Positions 24,702 through 33,254 of a stretch of DNA of 64,000 nt are shown piece after piece. Source of the DNA: Palsa-504 sp963790065 (GTDB lineage: Bacteria; Actinomycetota; Actinomycetes; Streptosporangiales; Streptosporangiaceae); the NCBI GenBank assembly GCA_963790065.1, contig CAWBNK010000001.1, positions 248,001 through 312,000 of the forward strand. Direction: 5' to 3'. Every line of letters begins with the position of its first letter. Within the stretch, counting starts at the first letter, position 1. Under the pieces are notes generated by a model. That model was not told the origin of the DNA. It did not search any database and saw nothing but the letters and a program-made list of their open reading frames with translations. The translations under genes were made by a program, and so were the position numbers.

Positions 24702-25325
24702 ATGTCCGCCAGTAATCCGGGCCGGGGATTCCCGCCGGACGGCCATCCCGACCGGCTCAAGTGGAACGCCAGGTACGCCGGGCGGTCCGCGCCGTCGTTC
24801 ACCCCTCACCCGCTGGCGGTGCAGGCGCTGGCCCTGGACCTGCCGGACGGCCCGGTGGCCGACCTGGCCTGCGGCCTGTCCGGCAGCGCCCTGCTAGCCG
24901 CGGCCCGCGGTCGGCAGGTCACGGCGGTGGACATCTCGGAAGTCGCCCTCGCGCTGCTCGGCAGCCGGGCTCGCCAGGAGGGCCTGGACCGCCTGATCAC
25001 GCTGGCTCACGCCGACCTGGCCGCCTGGCAGCCGAGGCCGCGCTCGCTGGCCCTGGTGCTATGCACCGGCTTCTGGTCTGCGTCCGTCTTCGCCGCGGCG
25101 GCCGGGGCGGTGGCGGGCGGCGGGCTGATCGGCTGGGAGGCGCTGACCGCCGAGGCGATCCAATCGCGGCCTGCCCTGCCCTCAGAGTGGTGCCTGGCGC
25201 CGGGCGAGCCCGCGTCGCTGCTGCCGGCCGGATTCACCGTCGTGGACCAGCATGACGTGCCCGGGCGCAGCCCGGGCCCGCGCCGCCAGATGCTGGCCCG
25301 GCGGGAGGCCCGAACGCACCTATGA
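24702..25325 (+). CDS. Class I SAM-dependent methyltransferase
   Basis: 207 aa. Motif I is PVADLACGLSGSALLAA, motif II is VTAVDISEVALALL, and an acidic/aromatic strand follows (LALVLCTGFW). The opening HPDRLKWNARYAGRS is typical of the YcgJ/TehB-like methyltransferase group. The substrate is unknown. It is divergent from mftD, with 89 bases between the starts holding the candidate MftR operator, so it could be coregulated. The acetyltransferase gene follows 21 bases later, probably on the same transcript. Confidence 0.85.
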   Translation: MSASNPGRGFPPDGHPDRLKWNARYAGRSAPSFTPHPLAVQALALDLPDGPVADLACGLSGSALLAAARGRQVTAVDISEVALALLGSRARQEGLDRLITLAHADLAAWQPRPRSLALVLCTGFWSASVFAAAAGAVAGGGLIGWEALTAEAIQSRPALPSEWCLAPGEPASLLPAGFTVVDQHDVPGRSPGPRRQMLARREARTHL

Positions 25326-25346
25326 CCGGTCAGGAAGGAGAAGCAC

Positions 25347-25820
25347 ATGCCGGACCCGATCGTCATCCGGCTGGCCGCTGACACCAGTGCGGACGTGCTC
25401 ACGCTGAGCGAGCTGCGACGCAAGTCCGCCCTTGAGATCCGGCCAGGCAGCAGCGAGGACGCAGGTTTCCAGGAGCGGTTCGCCGCCTGGCACGAGCGGG
25501 AATCCGGTCGGCGGCTGACCTGGCTGGCCGAAGCGAGCGGCCAGGCCGTCGGCATGATGAACCTGGCCGTGTTCGAGCGCATGCCGCGGCCCGGCTCCGA
25601 TCCGGGCCGATGGGGTTACCTGGCCAACGCGTACGTCCTGCCCGGGTACCGGAACCGGGGGGTCGGGACCCGCCTCATCGAGGCGGTCCTGGCCCACGCC
25701 GACGCCCGCGGCTTCGCCCGTGTCGTGCTCAGCCCCAGCCCGCGGTCCGTCGCGTTCTACCGGCGGGCCGGCTTCGGCCCGGCCGAGACCCTGCTGCTGC
25801 GCAGCCGGCCGCCCGGCTAA
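25347..25820 (+). CDS. GNAT family N-acetyltransferase
   Basis: 157 aa. The acetyl-CoA pyrophosphate loop is YRNRGVGTRLIEAVLAHADA (motif A), preceded by the beta4 strand WGYLANAYVLPGY and followed by FYRRAGFGPAETLL. The opening IRLAADTSADVLTLSELRRK is a normal GNAT helix 1-2 region. AGGAAGGAG stands just before ATG 25347. The acceptor is unknown. The stop codon region overlaps by four bases the stop of the convergent VWA gene. Confidence 0.88.
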   Translation: MPDPIVIRLAADTSADVLTLSELRRKSALEIRPGSSEDAGFQERFAAWHERESGRRLTWLAEASGQAVGMMNLAVFERMPRPGSDPGRWGYLANAYVLPGYRNRGVGTRLIEAVLAHADARGFARVVLSPSPRSVAFYRRAGFGPAETLLLRSRPPG

Positions 25821-26998
25821 CCCCGCGGGGGCGGGTGGCGGCGGGCCCACTCGGCGATGTCGCGGCGTTCGATGGCGGCGGCCATCAGGTCGGGAAACGA
25901 GTCCGGGGTGCAGGCGAAGGCGGGTACGCCCAGCTCGGCCAGGGCCGCGGCGTTGTCGTGGTCGTAGCCGGGCGCGCCGTCGTCGGACAGCGCCAGCAGG
26001 GCGATCACCTGCGTGCCGGCGGCGGTCAGGTCCGCGATCCGGCGCAGCATGTCGTCGCGGTTGCCGCCTTCGAACAGGTCGCTGACCAGGACGAGGATGG
26101 TGCTGGCCGGACGGGTGATCAGGCCCTGGCAGTAGGCCAGGGCGCGGTTGATGTCGGTGCCGCCGCCGAGCTGGGTGCCGAACAGCAGGTCCACCGGGTC
26201 GCTGAGCTCCTCGGTCAGGTCGGCCACGGCGGTGTCGAAGGCCACCACCGACGTGCGCAGCGACCGGATCGAGGCGAGCACCGCCGCGAACACCCCGGCG
26301 TACACCACCGACGCGGCCATCGAGCCGCTCTGGTCCAGGCACAGGATGACGTCGCGCGCCACGGCCTGCTGCTTGCGGCCGTAGCCGATCAGCCGCTCGG
26401 GTATCACGGTCCGCTGCTCGGGCTGGTAGTTCCGCAGGTTGGCGCGGATCGTCCGGTCCCAGTTGATGTCGGCCGGGCGCCGGGGCCTGCTGGTCCGGCC
26501 GGCCCGGTTCACCGCGCCGGTGATCGCCGAACGGGTGCGCTGAGCCAGGCGGCGTTCCAGGTCCCTGGTCACGGCGCGCACGACCGCCCGGGCTGACTCC
26601 CGGGCCTGCTCGGGCATCACCCGGCTCAGCGACAGCAGGGTGCCGACCAGGTGCACGTCGGGCTCGACGGCCTCGAGTAGCTCGGGCTCGAGCAGCAGCC
26701 GCGTCAGGCCCAGCCGCTCGATCGCGTCCTTCTGCATGACCTGCACCACGCTGACCGGGAAGAACGTGCGGATATCACCGAGCCAGCGGGCGACCCGCGG
26801 GGCCGAGCCGCCCAGGCCTGACTGGCGCTTGCCCGCGGGCTCCAGGCTGGTGCTCTCCTCGGCGTCGTACAGGGCGCCGAGGGCGGCGTCGATCCGCGCG
26901 TCATCGCCGTCCAGCGACACGCCGGTGCCGTCCGCAGCAGCCGCCCCGCCGAGCGCCAGCCGCCAGCGCCGCAGCCGCTCATCGTGCGGGGCACTCAT
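25817..26998 (-). CDS. VWA domain protein (CoxE/YehP-like) of the MoxR operon
   Basis: 393 aa, last gene of the five-gene operon. The C-terminal half is a von Willebrand A domain with a complete MIDAS metal site: DQSGSM (DxSxS), the Thr in GGGTDINRA, and the Asp in VLVSDLFEGGN. The N-terminal half is helical, with VQVMQKDAIERLGLTRLLLE and PADINWDRTIRANLRNYQPE, resembling E. coli YehP. VWA proteins act as the metal-dependent adaptor that links a MoxR AAA+ ATPase to its target. ATG 26998 overlaps the DUF5682 stop by four bases (ATGA), indicating translational coupling. The protein is cytoplasmic, with no membrane segment. Confidence 0.9.
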   Translation of the reverse strand: MSAPHDERLRRWRLALGGAAAADGTGVSLDGDDARIDAALGALYDAEESTSLEPAGKRQSGLGGSAPRVARWLGDIRTFFPVSVVQVMQKDAIERLGLTRLLLEPELLEAVEPDVHLVGTLLSLSRVMPEQARESARAVVRAVTRDLERRLAQRTRSAITGAVNRAGRTSRPRRPADINWDRTIRANLRNYQPEQRTVIPERLIGYGRKQQAVARDVILCLDQSGSMAASVVYAGVFAAVLASIRSLRTSVVAFDTAVADLTEELSDPVDLLFGTQLGGGTDINRALAYCQGLITRPASTILVLVSDLFEGGNRDDMLRRIADLTAAGTQVIALLALSDDGAPGYDHDNAAALAELGVPAFACTPDSFPDLMAAAIERRDIAEWARRHPPPRG

Positions 26999-29205
26999 GA
27001 CGCGGCCGCCACGCCGGCGCCCGGGCCCAGGATCGCTGCGACGGCCCGCACCGCGACCGCCGCCCGGACCGGGTCCAGGTCATCGTCGGCGGACGTGGCC
27101 CGGGCCGGGGGCCGGCCGCTGCCGTCCAGGCGGGCCGCCTGCTCCCCGATCGCGCGCCGCTCCGACGGCGTGAACTCCCCGAAGGTGCGCCGCAGCGCGG
27201 GCAGCACCGCGGTGAAGGCATCCGCGCTCAGCCCGGCCAGCCAGCCGTCGGTCAGGCTGAGCAGCTTGTCGTCGTGGACGAGCAGCAGGCCGCTGCCGGC
27301 CAGGAATCCCTCGGCCCAGCCCGCGGCGGCCGCGGCCGCCGCTCCGGCGGACAGCTCGCGTGACATCCGCGCCGCCGCGCCGTCCGGGCTGAGCCGTCCC
27401 GCGTCGAGCAGCAGCCGGGTCAGCCGCCCGGAGATCAGCGGGGGCGGGCGGCCCGCCGCGGCCAGCCGCCCCAGCGTGTCCAGCCACCGGTCGCGGCTCG
27501 GGCCGTCGCCGAGCAGCCCGGTGGCCGAGTGCACGGCGTCGATGCGGTCCCGCAGGACCCGTTCGGCCGTCTCATCCAGCGACGCCGTGGCGGCCGGCAA
27601 GCCCGCGCAGATCCTGGTGATGAGCTCGACGGCCACCTCGCCGAGCCGTCCGGGGTCGGTGCCGCGGACGTCGCCGTACCTGGCCGCCCGGACCAGGGCG
27701 GGCAGCGCGGCCATCAGGTGGGTTACGTCGACCTCAAGCGCGGCGCGGTCCCTGACCGCGGCCAGCACCTGCGGCAGGGCGTCGCCCAGGTCGGCCAGCA
27801 GGCACTGCTCGGTCAGCGCGGCCAGCTCCTCCAGGGCGGCCGATTCGGCGGCCCGGGCCCGGGCGCGCTGCTCGGCGGCGGCCGCGACCGTGCTGCCCCA
27901 CATGCTGGCCTCGATCAGGGCCAGGTCGAGCTCTGGCCGCCAGGTCAGCTGCCAGCCTTCCCGGAACGTCCCGATGTTCCTGGTCCGGCCCTCCTGCCGC
28001 GTCCCCCAGCGGACCCCGACCAGCGCGAGCCGGTGCAGCAGGTGACTGCGCGCCAGGTCGGTGGGCTTGCGCAGGTCCAGGTCGTAATCCCGGGGCACCG
28101 CCTCGGGCCGCAGCCGCAGGTGGCGCTGCTGGGCCTGCAGGTCCTGCTGCAGCGGCACCATGGGTGTCGCGGCGGGCACCGCGCCGAGCCGCTCGCCGAC
28201 GACCAGCCGGCGCTGGATGAGCGCGGTGAGCAGGTCACTGCCCTCGCACAGTACGGCCCGGGCCGCCTCGGTGACCTCCTCCAGGCCGGCCAGCGGCCGA
28301 CCGCGCAGCGCGGCCAGCGCCTCGGCCAGCCGTACGGACTCGATCACGTGCGCCGATGACGCCGGGATGCCCGCCTCGCGCAGCACCGCGGCCGCCTTGG
28401 CCAGCCACCGCTCCACCGGCTGCCCGGGGGAGGAGAACAGGTGGTCATACCAGCCGGGTGACCGGATGCCGGCGCCGTAGCCCGAGGCATAGGCCAGCCG
28501 GCCATAGGTCCAGGGCACCCAGGTGAAGGTGGCCTTGACCCTGGGCAGGCCGCGCAGCAGCCGGTCGTCGGCGGCCGCGGGCGGCAGGTCCGTCACGGCG
28601 GGCACGTGCCACGCGCCGCAGACCACGGCGATCCGCTGGTAGCCGTCCTTGACCGTCTTACGCAGGACCTTCCGCATGTACGCTTCGCGGACCGCGTCGC
28701 GGGCGGGCTCGTCGTCCTCGGCGCGCAGGATGGCGATCGCCTCGGCCAGGGCGGCGAAGACCGCGGTGCCCGGGACGTACTCCACCACGTCCTCCCACCA
28801 GCGTTCCGGGTCGTCGTAGCCGGCTGCCGCGGCCAGCTGGCTCACCGGGTCGGTACGCGCCCTGGCCGGCTCGCGGTCGCCCATGGCCAGCTGGTGTGCG
28901 GCCGGCAGGTCGAAGAACCGGGCCGGCACGCCCGCCCCCAGCGCGTACCTGATCGCCTGCCACTCCGGCGAGAACACCGCGAACGGCCAGAACGCCGCCT
29001 TCTTCGGCTCCCCGGGTACGTACCCGAGCAGCGCGACCGGCGGCCGCATCTGTTCATCGGCGGCCAGTTCCAGCAGGCCGTCGGCTTCCGGCGGCCCCTC
29101 GACCAGCACTACATCCGGCTGCTGCTCGGCCAGCGCCGCCCGCAGCGACCGCGCCGACCCGGGCCCGTGGTGCCGGATCCCGTACACCGCGGTCACCACG
29201 GGCAT
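26995..29205 (-). CDS. DUF5682 family protein of the MoxR operon
   Basis: 736 aa from ATG 29205 (MPVVTAVYG); an upstream in-frame TTG at 29268 adds 21 unconserved residues. The conserved opening is VYGIRHHGPGSARSLRAAL, then VVLVEGPPEAD and, near residue 195, AVVCGAWHVPAV. A paired His-x-His/Glu motif with a later G-x-x-H strand recalls the TraB/GumN/EreA hydrolase fold, so an enzymatic domain is likely (inference). A long helical region of about 450 residues follows, with many Ala/Leu repeats, possibly a scaffold. E. coli YehM is, from memory, the closest characterised-genome counterpart. It sits between MoxR and VWA, so it is probably the effector or substrate-binding part of the complex. 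Confidence 0.87.
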   Translation of the reverse strand: MPVVTAVYGIRHHGPGSARSLRAALAEQQPDVVLVEGPPEADGLLELAADEQMRPPVALLGYVPGEPKKAAFWPFAVFSPEWQAIRYALGAGVPARFFDLPAAHQLAMGDREPARARTDPVSQLAAAAGYDDPERWWEDVVEYVPGTAVFAALAEAIAILRAEDDEPARDAVREAYMRKVLRKTVKDGYQRIAVVCGAWHVPAVTDLPPAAADDRLLRGLPRVKATFTWVPWTYGRLAYASGYGAGIRSPGWYDHLFSSPGQPVERWLAKAAAVLREAGIPASSAHVIESVRLAEALAALRGRPLAGLEEVTEAARAVLCEGSDLLTALIQRRLVVGERLGAVPAATPMVPLQQDLQAQQRHLRLRPEAVPRDYDLDLRKPTDLARSHLLHRLALVGVRWGTRQEGRTRNIGTFREGWQLTWRPELDLALIEASMWGSTVAAAAEQRARARAAESAALEELAALTEQCLLADLGDALPQVLAAVRDRAALEVDVTHLMAALPALVRAARYGDVRGTDPGRLGEVAVELITRICAGLPAATASLDETAERVLRDRIDAVHSATGLLGDGPSRDRWLDTLGRLAAAGRPPPLISGRLTRLLLDAGRLSPDGAAARMSRELSAGAAAAAAAGWAEGFLAGSGLLLVHDDKLLSLTDGWLAGLSADAFTAVLPALRRTFGEFTPSERRAIGEQAARLDGSGRPPARATSADDDLDPVRAAVAVRAVAAILGPGAGVAAAS

Positions 29206-29284
29206 ATCATTCTGCCGAACGGGCCGTGGTGCGTGCGCCTCGGACCGGCCAGCATCCGGTGTCGACAAATCGACTCGCCTGGCG

Positions 29285-30448
29285 TCATCCGGCGACGTCC
29301 CGGCAGGCGCGGTAGAAGTCGCCCCAGTCGTCTCGCTCCCTGACCACGGTTTCCAGGTACTCCTGCCACACCGCCCGGTCCGAGGTGGGGTCCTGGATCA
29401 CCGCGCCGGTGATGCCGCCGGCCACGTCGGCCGGGCGCAGCACGCCGTCGCCGAAGTGGGCGGCCAGGGCCAGGCCGCTGGTGACCACGGAGATCGCCTC
29501 GGCCGGGGACAGCGTGGCGCTCGGCGACTTGACCTTGGCCCGGCCGTCTTCTGTGACGCCCTGGCGCAGCTCGCGGAAGACGGTGACCACCCGCCTGATC
29601 TCCTCCGCGCCCGGCGCCGTCTCCGGCAGGCCGATCGAGCGGCCGAGCTGGGCGACCCTCCGGGTGACGATCTCCACCTCCTGTTCGGCCGAGGAGGGCA
29701 CCGGCAGCACGACCGTGTTGAACCGCCTGCGCAGCGCGCTGGACAGCTCGTTCACGCCGCGGTCCCGGTCGTTGGCGGTGGCGATGACGTTGAAGCCCCG
29801 GACCGCCTGCAGTTCGCCGGCCAGCTCCGGGATCGGCACGGTCTTCTCCGACAGGATGGTGATCAGGGCGTCCTGCACGTCCGAGGGCATCCGGGTCAGC
29901 TCCTCGACCCGCGCGATGCTGCCGCTGGCCATGGCGCGCATCACCGGGCCGGGCACCATCGCCGCCTGAGACGGTCCCTCGGCGATGAGCCGCGCGTAGT
30001 TCCAGCCGTACCTGACCGCTTCCTCCGCGGTGCCTGCGGTGCCCTGCACCATCAGGGTGGAGTCGCCGCAGACCGCGGCGGCCAGGTGCTCCGACAGCCA
30101 GGTCTTGGCCGTGCCGGGCACGCCGAGCAGGAGCAGGGCCCGGTCGGTGGCCAGGGTGGCCACCGCGACCTCGATCAGGCGGCGGGAGCCCACGTATTTC
30201 GGCGTGATCTGGGTGCCGTCGGCGGTACTGCCGCCCAGCAGGTACGTGACCACCGCCCACGGGGACAGCCGCCAGCCCGGCGGCCGGGGCCGGTCGTCGG
30301 CGGCGGCCAGGGCGGCCAGCTCGGCCTGGTGCTCCTGCTCCGCATGCGGACGCAGGGTCCTCTCGCCGTCAGTCGGCCCGCCGTCACTCGGCACTCCGTT
30401 AGTCGGCACTCCGTTAGTCGGCACTGTGTCAGTCGGCAGTGGGGCCAT
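29285..30448 (-). CDS. MoxR family AAA+ ATPase (YehL-like)
   Basis: 387 aa. Walker A is LLLGVPGTAKTW, the Walker B-type strand is SGSIARVEELTRMPSDVQDA, sensor 1 is NVIATANDRDRG, and the arginine finger region is SALRRRFNTVVLP. ARVEE in place of the usual LDE is typical of the YehL subgroup. A helical lid follows, ending in ERDDWGDFYRACR. MoxR ATPases remodel or insert cofactors into targets together with VWA proteins. The N-terminal 25 residues are a 15-bp tandem repeat. The ATG lies inside the 3' end of the DUF5691 gene in its restored frame, implying coupling. Confidence 0.92.
   Translation of the reverse strand: MAPLPTDTVPTNGVPTNGVPSDGGPTDGERTLRPHAEQEHQAELAALAAADDRPRPPGWRLSPWAVVTYLLGGSTADGTQITPKYVGSRRLIEVAVATLATDRALLLLGVPGTAKTWLSEHLAAAVCGDSTLMVQGTAGTAEEAVRYGWNYARLIAEGPSQAAMVPGPVMRAMASGSIARVEELTRMPSDVQDALITILSEKTVPIPELAGELQAVRGFNVIATANDRDRGVNELSSALRRRFNTVVLPVPSSAEQEVEIVTRRVAQLGRSIGLPETAPGAEEIRRVVTVFRELRQGVTEDGRAKVKSPSATLSPAEAISVVTSGLALAAHFGDGVLRPADVAGGITGAVIQDPTSDRAVWQEYLETVVRERDDWGDFYRACRDVAG
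30365..30439 (-). repeat. Five tandem 15-bp units at the MoxR N-terminus
   Basis: Pentapeptide units LPTDT, VPTNG, VPTNG, VPSDG and GPTDG, the two VPTNG copies being identical in DNA. In-frame and likely disordered. Copy number may vary between strains. Confidence 0.75.
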
Positions 30449-30489
30449 GATCCAGCTCCTTCAGCATGTGATAGCGGAACCGCAGGACT

Positions 30490-31848
30490 CTAAGCATGCC
30501 CAGGGCGGCGGGCGGAGCGTCCGGCTCCGGTTGGGGCACCGCCCCCGGGGCGCCCAGCGCCGGGTCGGCGTGCCTGGCCAGCTGCCGCAGCGCCTCGGTC
30601 CATTGGCGCGGTCGCGCCGGCCCGCCGGCCGGTAAGCGCGCGGTTGACCAGGGCGGCCATCCAGTCCTGGTCGCGCTGCGCGATCGCCGCGCGGGACCAG
30701 CCGACCAGCAGCACCGGCGCCCAGTCGCCCGCGGGTACGGCCGCGATCTGCGCCGCGGTCAGGCCGAACTCCTCGGTCCAGGTGCCCAGCGGGGTCCGGG
30801 ACATGACCTCCAGCATGAGGCGGGTCCGATCGGCCAGCTGCGAGCGCCCGGCCGCCGGGCCGGGCGTGATCCCGTCGCGCCGCGTCGCGCGGTCCGATCC
30901 GGCCGGTGGCAGCACGGTCAGGCGCGGGCTCCGGCCGCCCTGCTCGAGGCGCAAGTAGTGCCGGGCACGGGCTGCCATCCGCCGGCCCAGGGCCGAACCG
31001 GGCAGCCGGGCCAGCAGGTAGGCGGCCCAGCTGCGTACCTCCTCGGCCTGGTCGTCGAGCGCGGCTTCGAGCAGCGGCTCGTCGGCCGCGATGAGGCCCT
31101 CGGCCAGCACGGCCAGGAACATGGCCCGTTCGCCGGGGCCGGCCGCGGCCCAGCCGCCGCTCACCAGCTCCCGGGCCGCTGCCGGATCCCGGGCCAGCAA
31201 GGCGGCCAGGTAGCCGCGCCGCTGGGCGGTCCGGCCGAGCCGCCACGCGTCATCCCCGGCCTGGTCCTTGGCCGTGGCGGACGCCGGGTCCGCGTTAAGC
31301 GCGGCCAGCCACGCCGCGGCGTACTCCCAGTCCGGGTTGAGCGCGGCCAGCCAGCTGGTCCGCGGCCCGCCCGCCTCGGCCACCAGGCGCGGCAGTGCTG
31401 GCTGGGATGGGGCCGTCTCGGCCGGGCCGGGGCGCCGCGCCCGGTCCAGCAAGGCCGGCAGCAGCTGCGGCGGCGGCCGCAGGCCCCGGGCCGCGGCTGC
31501 GGCCAGCCACTCGGCCAGCAGCTCCGGGTTGTGGCCCTGCAGCATCCGCGCCAGGCGGAGGCCGGCCGCCGGGCTTACCGCCGGCCTCGGGTCCGGCTCG
31601 ACCTGCGGCAGCGGGTCCGCATGGCCGGGCCGTCGTCCCGCCCGGCGGGCAGCGGTCAGCAGCGCGGCCCGGTCGAGCAGCACGGCAGCAGGATCCGGAC
31701 CAGCCGGCGCGGGCGCGCCGGGGATCTCGGCCGCGGGGTCCGGGTTCGGGTCAGCCGGCGCGGGCGCGCCGGGGATTTCGGCGGCGGGCACCACGGCCCG
31801 TTCGGTGCCGATAAGACTCGCCGTGACCAGGTCCTGCCAGCCACTCAC
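30490..31848 (-). CDS. DUF5691 family protein with a 3' frameshift
   Basis: 452 aa as read from GTG 31848 (VSGWQDLVTASLIGTERAVV, the DUF5691 opening), with GGAGG just upstream. The body is all-helical, HEAT-like: ARDPAAARELVSGGW, EALLDDQ-type acidic repeats, VRSWAAYLLARLPGSALGRR. Around 30625-30645 the reading shifts by one base and the last 54 residues become Arg/Gly/Pro-rich nonsense. The other frame continues WTEALRQLARHADPALG and ends LRVLRFRYHMLKELDHG at TGA 30429-30431, a much more protein-like end that overlaps the MoxR start by 20 bases. An insertion of one base would explain it. Either the gene is recently broken or the assembly has an error. A duplicated AAEIPGAPAPA segment lies near residues 20-45. 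Confidence 0.8.
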   Translation of the reverse strand: MSGWQDLVTASLIGTERAVVPAAEIPGAPAPADPNPDPAAEIPGAPAPAGPDPAAVLLDRAALLTAARRAGRRPGHADPLPQVEPDPRPAVSPAAGLRLARMLQGHNPELLAEWLAAAAARGLRPPPQLLPALLDRARRPGPAETAPSQPALPRLVAEAGGPRTSWLAALNPDWEYAAAWLAALNADPASATAKDQAGDDAWRLGRTAQRRGYLAALLARDPAAARELVSGGWAAAGPGERAMFLAVLAEGLIAADEPLLEAALDDQAEEVRSWAAYLLARLPGSALGRRMAARARHYLRLEQGGRSPRLTVLPPAGSDRATRRDGITPGPAAGRSQLADRTRLMLEVMSRTPLGTWTEEFGLTAAQIAAVPAGDWAPVLLVGWSRAAIAQRDQDWMAALVNRALTGRRAGATAPMDRGAAAAGQARRPGAGRPGGGAPTGAGRSARRPGHA

Positions 31849-33146
31849 AGCAGCACCTCCGGCCCGCCGTCTTCCCAGGCGGTCAGCGGCCACAGGCCGC
31901 GCGGGGTCCACTCGCCGGCCACCGTCAGCGGGCGGCCGCCGGACAGCGCGAACAGCGGCCAGCACTCGCCCGCGCCCGGGTGCAGCGGCAGGGCGTCGCC
32001 CGCGGCGTCACACAGGCCGGGCCGCGGGCGGCGGGCCGGGGTAGCCCGCAGGACCGCGGGCCAGGTGTCCAGCCAGGGGTCCTGGCCGAGCGCGGCCGCG
32101 TACCCGGCCAGCAGGCCCGCGGTGTCGGTGCCGGGCGGCGGGCCGGCCGGGCCGGTGCCGCGAGTGGCCGCGACCAGGGCGCGCAGCGGGACGGCGGCCG
32201 GGTAGAAGACCAGGTCCGCGTCGGTCTCGGTGCCGACGGCCAGCGAGTCGTCGAGTGACTGGCCGGCGGCGGCGAAGCTGAGCACCAGGGCAGGCCGTCC
32301 GGTGTGCTGGCCGCGCAGCCAGACCCGGCGGGTCCGGATCCGGTCCTGGTCCAGATCCCTCCGGGCCAGCACGGACCAGCGGTCCCGGACCGGCGTGGCG
32401 GCGGCCAGCAGGTCGGCCTGGCGGATGGTGAAGCCGATCCTCGCGCGGACCGTGTCACGCAGGTCAGGCGGCAGCTTCTCCTGGTCGCGGTAGGCGATGG
32501 CCAGCAGCCGAAGCAGGGCATACTCCTCCAGCAGCCTGCCGTCCCAGCCCGGGCCTGAGTGCGGCACGGCGGCCAGTCCCCGCAGGCGTTCGGCCAGGCC
32601 AGAGGCCTGCGCGTCGATCATGCGGGCGGCGATGTCGTCCCAGTGCGCGTACCCGGCTTGCGGGCTGCCGGCTAGGCCCTGGCGGACCTGATCGCACAGC
32701 CACCGGTCAAGCTCGGCCAGCCCGGACACCACCCGGGCTTCCCGCTGCGCGGCCCGGCGGAAAGCGGCTGCCGGGTCGGCCGGGGACTTCGGTTCCCGCA
32801 CTTCGCCGGTCCCGGCCGCGCGGGTGGCGGACCAGGCCGCCAGCCACTCCGGCGGGTCATCGCCGGCCGCGATCGAGCCGTCGGACCACAAGAGCAGGAG
32901 CGCGAGGGCGTGCTTGCACGGCGACTTTCGGCTCGGGCACGAGCACCGGTAGGCGGGGCCGGACAGGTCGACCGCGGTGCGGTACGGCGCGGCGGCGCTG
33001 CCCAGGTACTCGCCCCACACCAGCCCGGGTTCCGCCGCGCCGGTCAGCGCCCATGACCGGCGCGAGGCCAGCGGCGGCGCGGCCTGCTGCGACGAGGCGT
33101 CGGACGCCAGCGCGAGCACCCGCTCACGGTCCCAGCGTTCGGCCAC
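31845..33146 (-). CDS. SWIM zinc finger protein, first gene of the MoxR operon
   Basis: 433 aa. The SWIM motif C-x-C-x(n)-C-x-H is seen in YRCSCPSRKSPCKHALAL at about residues 67-84, preceded by WGEYLGSAAAPYRTAVDL, the usual beta-strand context. The rest is a mixed domain, with conserved-looking DDIAARMIDAQASGLAERL, and a C-terminal beta-rich part (FALSGGRPLTVAGEWTPRGL) that recurs in SWIM proteins of this operon type. SWIM domains bind DNA or proteins; E. coli YehQ is the likely counterpart. The stop overlaps the DUF5691 start (GTGA). The operon promoter should lie in 33147-33254, shared with the divergent oxidoreductase. Confidence 0.88.
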   Translation of the reverse strand: MAERWDRERVLALASDASSQQAAPPLASRRSWALTGAAEPGLVWGEYLGSAAAPYRTAVDLSGPAYRCSCPSRKSPCKHALALLLLWSDGSIAAGDDPPEWLAAWSATRAAGTGEVREPKSPADPAAAFRRAAQREARVVSGLAELDRWLCDQVRQGLAGSPQAGYAHWDDIAARMIDAQASGLAERLRGLAAVPHSGPGWDGRLLEEYALLRLLAIAYRDQEKLPPDLRDTVRARIGFTIRQADLLAAATPVRDRWSVLARRDLDQDRIRTRRVWLRGQHTGRPALVLSFAAAGQSLDDSLAVGTETDADLVFYPAAVPLRALVAATRGTGPAGPPPGTDTAGLLAGYAAALGQDPWLDTWPAVLRATPARRPRPGLCDAAGDALPLHPGAGECWPLFALSGGRPLTVAGEWTPRGLWPLTAWEDGGPEVLL

Positions 33147-33254
33147 AGGGGCACATTACGCGCCGTGTACGACACCGATGACGGTCCGGACGGCCGGGGC
33201 GCGGGCATATCGAGCCGCGTCGGCCGGTTGAGTCCGTACGCAGAGAACGGAGGC

